NCBI GenBank assembly: GCA_963978895.1
Contig: OZ022241.1
Location: 12,775,856-12,839,855, forward strand
Length of the DNA: 64,000 nucleotides
Direction of reading: 5' to 3'
Source: Erpobdella octoculata
Lineage: Eukaryota; Annelida; Clitellata; Hirudinida; Erpobdellidae
The translations under genes were made by a program, and so were the position numbers. The notes below the pieces were generated by a model. That model saw nothing but the letters and a program-made list of their open reading frames with translations. It was not told where the DNA came from and made no database searches. Below are positions 10,695 to 19,600 of the stretch, piece after piece. The stretch's first letter is position 1, and the number at the start of each line of letters is the position of its first letter.

Positions 10695-13600
10695 TATTCA
10701 ACTAGAAGCACCAGCTGCATAGCTTCATAAGCACCAGGAAACAGCACAGAGGTACCCGACAAAAGACAGCTTTCTACAGGCCGCACAGCCTAAACTGGTA
10801 CTCATTTGATGGCCACAAGGGAATGAAAGGCTGAGTTACCTGAGTGGTAAAAGTAAACTCCTTGCCCAGGGGAGCTTTGCCATGTGGGATTCCATAGGGA
10901 ATCGAACCCGGAACTTCAAGCCTAGAAGGTAAAGACTTTACTGCTTTACCACTGTGCCTCATATAAAAAATTAATCTAAATATTTGTGTTCAACAAATTA
11001 AATCTCTTCTAAAATATTTTAGTAAAACTATGGTCAGACTATAATGAATTTACAACTAAAATACTAATTATAAAAGCTTAAAATTATGGAGACTAAAAGA
11101 GCATATAAAAACATTTGAAGTTTGGCAGGCCTTATGAAAGTACACTGGTAAATATGAATTTTTTAATTTTAGCAGCAAAACGTTAATTTTGCCAATACTT
11201 CATTTCAAGTGTTTAATAAATAATAATTTTAATTTGAACATACAATTTAAAGCACAGGTAATAAATCTGAAAACAAAAGCCTACAATTACACTACATACC
11301 ATTCGTTTGTTTAACAAATAATAATATACAAATCACTTAGAGAGACTACAAAAAAATAATTTATTAAAGATAACCATTGAGTTATTAAACTTTTTGATCA
11401 GGTTAAATATTGTCTTGTAAAAATTTAGCAAAAAACATTACTTATGTACCTCAAGGTGTTAATGTGATAATAGGTACTACTAAAATGCAAAAGGTAATAA
11501 ATACTCTAGCAAAAAATTCTCTTGTTTTACTATAGTACTAAAAATTACTGAATTTTGACAAACTAGCAACTACACCAAAATTCATTCAGAGCTCTTATGT
11601 TAAATAAGAACAAATAATAATAGTTGGTGCTGTTTTATAGTGCATATTTAAGGTTATAAACAGTAAAATACAGAACATTATTTCAAAACTATGAACCTTG
11701 TGGAAGTTTCCAACAATCAGTAATGCTTCAATCTTTTCTTTCCATATATTTCTGTCAAATTTATTATTTCTGCCATATGCCAATCCTTTAATTTTTCTTT
11801 GGTCCATGCATCGAAGAATTTGATCAGCAATTTCAGTATTACCAACTAAGTCTGTTTCAGTGAAAAGAAACATGGTTAGATAAACAAAACACTAAACCAC
11901 TACATCTAGGTGTGTTTGGTTGAGGTAAGAGAAATGAAGCTCTTATAGAAATTTTTAAACTAAAGGGACCCCTAAACAAGTAACAGAACAGCTTCATTGC
12001 TACTGTAAAATCGAGAAATAAAATTTTCACGGTCAAATTTTATTTTACTTCATTTGAGAAATAATAAAAAAAGTCAATTAGATTTATTGACCATTTAATT
12101 GAATATGGGATGATTGAAAACATTTGAAAATCTGAAGCAAGTTATTTTTATACATAGACACGTGTGTGCCGACTGTACAATTTACAGTCACATAATTTAG
12201 TATTTATTTCGTTTTTTCTTTTGTTTACATTCATTCAAATTATGTCACGGCAAAGAAAATTATTTATTTTCAGCTCAAGAAACACTCTAGAAAAATTGGA
12301 GAAACCTGATTCACATGTTTTGCTCGAACATGATTGGGGGACACCAGCTACTACTTTGGTTATGATAACAGAAAAATTATGTACACAAAGAAGTTGGCTT
12401 GTTTTTTATTTAATTTAAAACATGCACGCTATTTTTTTCATCAGTTCCTTTAAAAATGTAACAAGGGTTTTACTGTTTTGTCTATATCTAGGATATTGTT
12501 CATTTTGCAGCAGGCATGGCAACACAGTTGTAGCATGTTGTATCATATTGGAGGAATTATTCAATCCAGCTTGTATTTAAAGGAGCATGCCATTGTTCTT
12601 AAAAATTAACATCTGTGCTACTTAAAACATAGCAATGCAATATACTGATCGAATCTTTAATTTAATGGGTCCTGTAAAACCCATAATTTTGGTCTTATAT
12701 TGTAAGCTTCATTGGTTCCAATTTACAGTGTTTATCTTTCCAAAGGGTATCCTAGCCTGGACAAAACAACCGATATACATCTAGAACTCAAGCAATCTTT
12801 TATCTATTTATTACTTCCAGGGAACCTTCCGATATATGATATTTTCTTCCACTGTTTTTCATCTCAAAAATTGCAATAAAAGAATTGAATCTATGACGTT
12901 TCACCCGAATATTTCTTTTGCCTGAACATTGGTTAACTAATTGAAAAGTTGCATGGGTGGAGTGCTGGTTGCTGGGGCAGTTATAAAACCAACGTAACCA
13001 CGATCAATTTAATTTAAATTTATGTAATTTGATGAAATATAAATTTTCGACATTTTTGGATAGGTATAAGTACGCAATGATTAAATATTATAATTAGCAT
13101 ATTAATTAGTACTTCTGACATTGAAGTTCAAAAGAATAGAGTCAAATCAAAATTATATTCAATAGAGCGGAAAATGTCTGTGTTTCAATTGATCATTGAC
13201 CAGTCTTTTCAAAGAAAGCCTGTGACTTTATAACATAATAACAAGTTCATTATATTATAATCGGGTGGAAATGCGGCTTGCAGTTTAAACGATTGCACAA
13301 AGCCAAGCTTATTATATATCTCATTTTATAAACTGCTGTAGTTGGCAAGACGTAATCACCAAATGTCGGCCAAGCATATAACCATTAAGAAAGGAGTAGA
13401 AGAGATTAGAACCGCTACAGTTGGCTGGTCTCATTTTATAAACTGCTAGTTGTCAAGTCATAATCACCAACTGTCTATTGAGCATATGACTATTACGAAA
13501 GGAGTAGTAATAAAGTTGGGGATCATCGCAACTGAACTCAGGACAACTGATCCCAGGACTACTGATCCCAGGACTACTGATCCCAGGACAACTGATCCCG

Positions 13601-16600
13601 GGACAACTGATCCCGGGACAACTGATCCCGGGACAACTGATCCCACGGACAACTGATCCCACGGACAAGTGATCCCATAGACAACTGATCTCATATCTGT
13701 TTCATTTGATATTTCACTGTTTCTGCAATCAATAAACTGATATTAACATACATAATTTCCGATTTCTGTTTGTATGTACGAATGTATGTGTATGTATGTA
13801 TGTATGTATGTATGTATGTATGTATGTATGTATGAGTATGTTTGGATGCTGTAGTGATGGTCCTAGTCATGGACTACTAAATAAGCCGATAAGAATTAAT
13901 GTTGGAGTGTGTTCATTAATTCATTTAATTCATATCTTCGAAAAAAACAACTTCTGAAATGAGCTAAACTCTATTATTTTTGGATTGGCACGGTTCCATT
14001 TCTGATTATGAACTTCACGCAGAAAGGAGTGAAACGATGAAAAGTAATACGAACTTGTCAATTTCATTTCGACTGTGTATCGTGCCCTCGTGCGCTTATA
14101 CTAAATATTATTTCTCCGTTTACTAATTGAAGTAGCCAGTATCATTATCACCACCACCGTTGTCGTATGCAGCCAGCCATCGTAAGCTGGCTACGTAAGC
14201 ATCATCACCACCATTGTCGTCAAAAAATGAGTTAAAAATGAGTTGCTTATGTCTATGGGATCAGTTGTCTATGGGATCAGTTGTCTATGGGATCAGTTGT
14301 CCGTGGGATCAGTTGTCCGTGGGATCAGTTGTCCGTGGGATCAGTTGTCCATGGGATCAGATGTACTGGGATCAGTTGTCCTGGGATCAGTTGTCCTGGG
14401 ATCAGTTGTCCTGGGATCAGTTGTCCTGGGATCAGTTGTCCTGGGATCAGTAGGCACTAACCCATAAATTGGGACTTGGGATGTTATAATTGGCTGACTT
14501 AATTTTATAAACTGCTAGTTGGCATATGACCATTACGGAAGGAGTAGTAGATAAGTTGAGACTTGAGATAAGTTATAGTTTACTGACCTTATTTTATAAA
14601 GTGCTAGTTGGTATATGATTATTGTGGATTATGGATTGATTGTTTCTTAATGAAATTTCTTGTCTTTTTCAAAAAAGTTTCATTTTTTGGGTGTGTCTTA
14701 TTTTTGGATTAAATGTCCTAATTTTGGATGTAATATTTTATTTCTATGTAATACGTTTTATCTTCGGATGAAACGTCCTGGTACCAAAAGAATTATATAT
14801 TTAAAAATATAATAACATTAAAAATAAGAATATACAAGCCTGCAGATTTGAACATCAGGTAATGCTGAAGACTGATAAATGGGTTGTCATCAATTTTAAA
14901 TGGAGAAATATAAGAAGGACTGTAAGGTGAACTTGACCTCCAGAATAGTTGGCTATTTGAGATCTCTTTCAGCTGAAAATATGCTGGATCATAATGCATA
15001 TCTTTAAATTCTGTATCTCTTACTTCACTCAAAATTTCTCCAAGCAAATTAGTTCCTCTCCATGTTTCTTTCCTCAAAGCTCTACTATCATCTGCTTCAA
15101 GTCCTATACCCCACTTCTGATCAGCTGGACTGGATTCCACTAAAGTTGTATTCTTTGTGGCAAGCAGAACATTCCTTAGTTCCTCATGCTGACTGAACTA
15201 TAAACAGAAACAATAACATTTTGTTTAATTCATCATCTTAAATATAATTTGCCATGCATGGATCTTATGATGGGTTACTAATAAACAAATAAATTGCATT
15301 TATATAAATATATGCAATATCCATCCCTAGAAGCATTTCTTAGAAAATATTTATATTATTAAGTAGAAAAAGAGCATTTTTCTGTAAATGTGCAATCTAT
15401 GTATAGAGCCCTCATAAATTATAATAGAAATTCATGGCAAACACCATGTAACAAGCCACTCCAGGTAATGTTACAGTACAGAAGGAGTACCATATTTTTC
15501 ACATATAATGCATGCTTGTATCTAAGTTTGCACGTGCATATGTAAACAAATTCTGGTATAACGTGTACACCTATGTAACCATGTAACATGCATATTTAAA
15601 CAAATTCTGGTATAATGCATACAACTATGTAACCATGTAACATGCATATGTAAGCCAATTCTGGTGTAATGCATACAACTATGTAACCATGTAACATGCA
15701 TATGTAAGCAAATTCTGATATAAAGTGCACATGCATAGGTTAACAAGTTTTAGAGCTAGGAAGCTCGATTTTTTTCACTGAATTGATTCATTTGATTTGG
15801 TTCATCTTGATAATTTGTTTCAAATGATTCGTTCAATTAACTCATTTGTTAAGCCAAACGTACACGCACTCGCTGAATCAATCGTTTCTTTCAAATAAGT
15901 GTGGGAACACATTTTTACATTTAAAATTCACACTATAGAGCTGTCTATTGTCATTGGGCCAAAATTGGTTCAAGTAAGTTTGTTCCTTCTTGATCAAAAG
16001 ATTATACATGATACTTGTTGATCGCCACGGCAAAAGCTATGATCATTGGAAATTGACGAAGCCATTGGCCATTTATGGTAAAAGCACAATTATTTAAAAA
16101 AAGTATTTGCTGGTTGAAATCTTATACACTTAAAATATATATTCCAAAAAATTAAAGATGATAAATTATTACCTCCGTATTCGCTTATAAAAAAAATCGG
16201 CTGATGCAAGCATTTTATTATTTCGGGTGACATTCAACATAAAAAATTGATTATTTGCAACAATGATTAGGAAAAACAAAATCAACCTAAAAACCATCGG
16301 CGCTACGATATTCTTGGCCGCGCATCGCCGATCCAGAAATTTTAACTTTTAAATTTGTCCTAGAGTGTTTCAGATCAAAATTCTAATATGCTGAAAATAT
16401 GTAAAATCCAGCTATAGATTTTTTTTTGCTATCCTCAACTCCTTGAAACAAATTTATTAGTTCTATAAACAACAAACAGCTTCTAATAAATAACCTTTAT
16501 GGACTGCAGTACATACAATAAGCTAAACAGAAAAAAAACCTACTTTAGCAATAGTTGCTTTCTTAACAACATCTCTTGATGCTGAATCCCAAATTCTTTG

Positions 16601-19600
16601 ATCAAAACCATATACTTCTTTACCATATCTTTTCTGCTCAGAAGGGTTGTCAGATCGAAGAATCATGCTTGATGTTTCTTTGTCTTTAAAAGTTTCTGTC
16701 TCACAGATTTAAAATCATGATCAGATAAAATCATAAAACTTATAACTGACATTTATAACTGAATCATTTAGTACATAAGCACTCAGCAGTGTTAGAACAT
16801 GGGGAGCATTTACACATGCTTAGATTCAAATTGTGATTAAACTAATATTAATTTATAATATTCTAATATTTCAAACAGTTTGCTTATATTTAATTTTTAA
16901 TAACCTGACATCTTAAGCAGCTTACATAAAACTAATTTATAATAATCTTGTTGAGCAGCCTGCAGATAATTAATTCATAATGACCTCCTAAGATAAGCAA
17001 CCTGCACTCGAGTTAAAATTAACAATTTCTTTATGCCCACTAGTGAAAAATAGTAGTTAAGAAAGATAGTAACTGCCATTTGTCTAAGAATGTAATTTTT
17101 TAAAGGTTTCAAAGAGAAATTAAAATGTTGGATACTCATTCGTTTTGAAAAAGGGACTTTTACAACTGCAGAGTTACTACCAGAGGTGGGCACCATTTCA
17201 AATACAAGTATTTAAAATACTTATTTTCAAAATAAAACACATATTTTATTTGGTATTTAAATACCGATCATTAAGTATTTTTGTATTTTAAATACTTTTC
17301 CAGATTATTTGTATTTTAAAAAAGACATCAAAATACTATTTTTAAAATACTTTTATGTTTCACTTAGTCACTTCCTTTCACTTTTTACATGGACTCGGTC
17401 TTTACATTGATGAAAGTAGCATATCTGATTTAGTCATGCTAGAAAGTAATGATTTTTTTCCTTTGATAGTGTAGCAACTTCATCAAATGAAGTTGTCACA
17501 GATGTTGAAGTTTTTTAATATCTTAATGATAAGTCTACTTCATTTGATATTTTACACAAGTATCCTACAGTGAAGCACATTTGTTCCAGATACAACACTG
17601 GGATACCATCTTCTGCGCCGGTTGAGCGGCTGTTTTCATATTCAGGGATGGTGCTCAACAAAAAAAAGAGCATGTATGATTAATGAAAATTTTCAGCAGC
17701 AGTTACTGTTAAAGGCAAACAATAAACTTGTTTTGTGATTACTTTGTGAAAAAAACATTTTATTTATTTATTTATTTATATCTCAGATTGGGTATGTTGA
17801 ATATATTGCATTTGTATTTTAAATAAAAATATTTTGAAACAAGCATTTTAGTACTTAGGCGTCCTTGAAAAGTATTTTGTATTTTAAATACTTTTCTAAA
17901 GTATTTCAGTATTTGGTATTTTAAATACCTTTAGGTCAGTATTTCTCCCACCTCTGGTTACTACGTACTAAATGGATGGCCCTTCACTTTAATAACCTGC
18001 TTTTTGAAACATGTAGTACTGTTCAGCACAATTGAAATCTTTACCATCAATATTAATTTTAACTGCATAATGTTGGCTAAAATAAGAATCGTTTCTCCAA
18101 AAATATGTAAATTTCTCCAAGCTAGGATAAACTGTTGGCCAATCCCATGAAACTGTTCAAAACAAAGAGATTTGACTGAAAAATGAAAAAAAAAACTACT
18201 TGAAATTACAAAATAAAAGATGAAAAAACTTACCCTCTTTATGCCTGTTATTTACAGATGAGTTGTGGAAATTAGAGCTGGGCTGTTTGAAAGCTATAAG
18301 AATAAAATTAAAAACATACCAAATGATCTAAAAATGGACCATGAAAAAATCTTAGTGTGCAAAAAAAATCTTAAGCTGCATATTTAAATTATATAAAAAA
18401 AAGATGCAAACAGTCTCTGTTGTTATATCTACTGGAACTACTTGAAGATTGCCAGTTTGAAGTTGCTGAAAGATCAAATTGTATTTATCATATTAATAAA
18501 AATATTAATAATATAATTAATAAAAATAAAAAACCAAAAAATTAAAAAAAAACATTAATCATAGTGGAACTTGCACAAAATTTAAAGAATTTGCATGAAA
18601 TTAAAACAACTTACACAAAATTAAAACAACTTGCTTGAAATTAAAACAATTTGCATGAAATTGAAACAACTTGCATGAAATTGAAACAACTTCCATGAAA
18701 TTGAAACAACTTGCATGAAATTACAACAACTTCCAAATAATCAAAATAACTTACATCTACCATCCCAGTCACTTCTATTTCTTTGAGGAAAACTTGATCC
18801 CTGTCGGTAAGAAGCTGTTAAAATAATGTAAACAAATTAGATCTAATTAAACAAATGTGTTGGTAAGCTCAAATTTCAATTGCTGTTCGCAATTATATTT
18901 CATATTCATACATAACATTCTAATGGAGAAATAACTGTAAATATAGAGGAATTATAATTAATAGAAACAAAAAACCAAAAAATTAAAAAAAAAACATTAA
19001 TCATAGTGGAACTTGCACAAAATTAAAAGAATTTGCATGAAATTAAAACAACTTACACAAAATTAAAACAACTTGGTTGAAATTAAAACAACATGCATGA
19101 AATTGAAACAACTTCCATGAAATTGAAACAACTTCCATGAAATTACAACAACTTCCATGAAATTAAAATAACTTACATCGACCATCCCAGTCACTTCTAT
19201 TTCTTTGAGGAAAACTTGATCCCTGTTGGTAAGAAGCTGTTAAAATAATGTAAACAAATTAGATCTAATTAAACAAATGTGTTGGTAAGCTCAAATTTCA
19301 ATTGCTGTTAGCAATTATATTTCATATTCATACATAACATTCTAATGGAGAAATAACTGTAAATATAGAAGAATTATTAATTACCCATTTTCAATAATGA
19401 CAATTTAAAATGCATACCTCCACCACTGTTACTGTGAAATCCTTGAGAATTTTTACTGAAATTATCTCCATTTTGGTTGGAAGAAGGTGCTGTTTAATTA
19501 TTATTAAATCATCAAATGCATATAAAATAGAAAAAAAATATTCAGACAGCTATAAATTTATATATTTATATACTAGCAGTACCCACCACGGCTTCGCTTG

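Larger units (their letters stand above)
11852..14839. other. NADAR gene intron 8
   Basis: The largest intron apart from 16544-14840 flanks. It carries a ~110-bp imperfect tandem block at about 13320-13500 (ATTTTATAAACTGCTAG motif), two inverted minisatellite arrays and a (GTAT)n tract at 13783-13832. Nothing else recognisable was seen. Confidence 0.5.
18514..19381. repeat. ~430-bp tandem duplication containing an exon
   Basis: Two direct copies, about 18514-18954 and 18955-19381. Each holds a block of ~20-bp units (TTGCATGAAATTGAAACAAC and variants), a 60-nt NADAR-gene exon and flanking intron. The copies are nearly identical outside the minisatellite block, so the event is recent. Confidence 0.9.

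Noticed and set aside
13453..13694. Repeat-rich frames as secreted proteins
   Set aside because: They come from the 15-bp minisatellite in both orientations.
13541..14451. CRISPR-like array
   Set aside because: Units are contiguous 15-16-bp repeats without spacers, in a eukaryotic intron.
15522..15746. Cys/His-rich frame resembling zinc fingers
   Set aside because: Spacing reflects a ~60-bp tandem repeat; no zinc-finger consensus.
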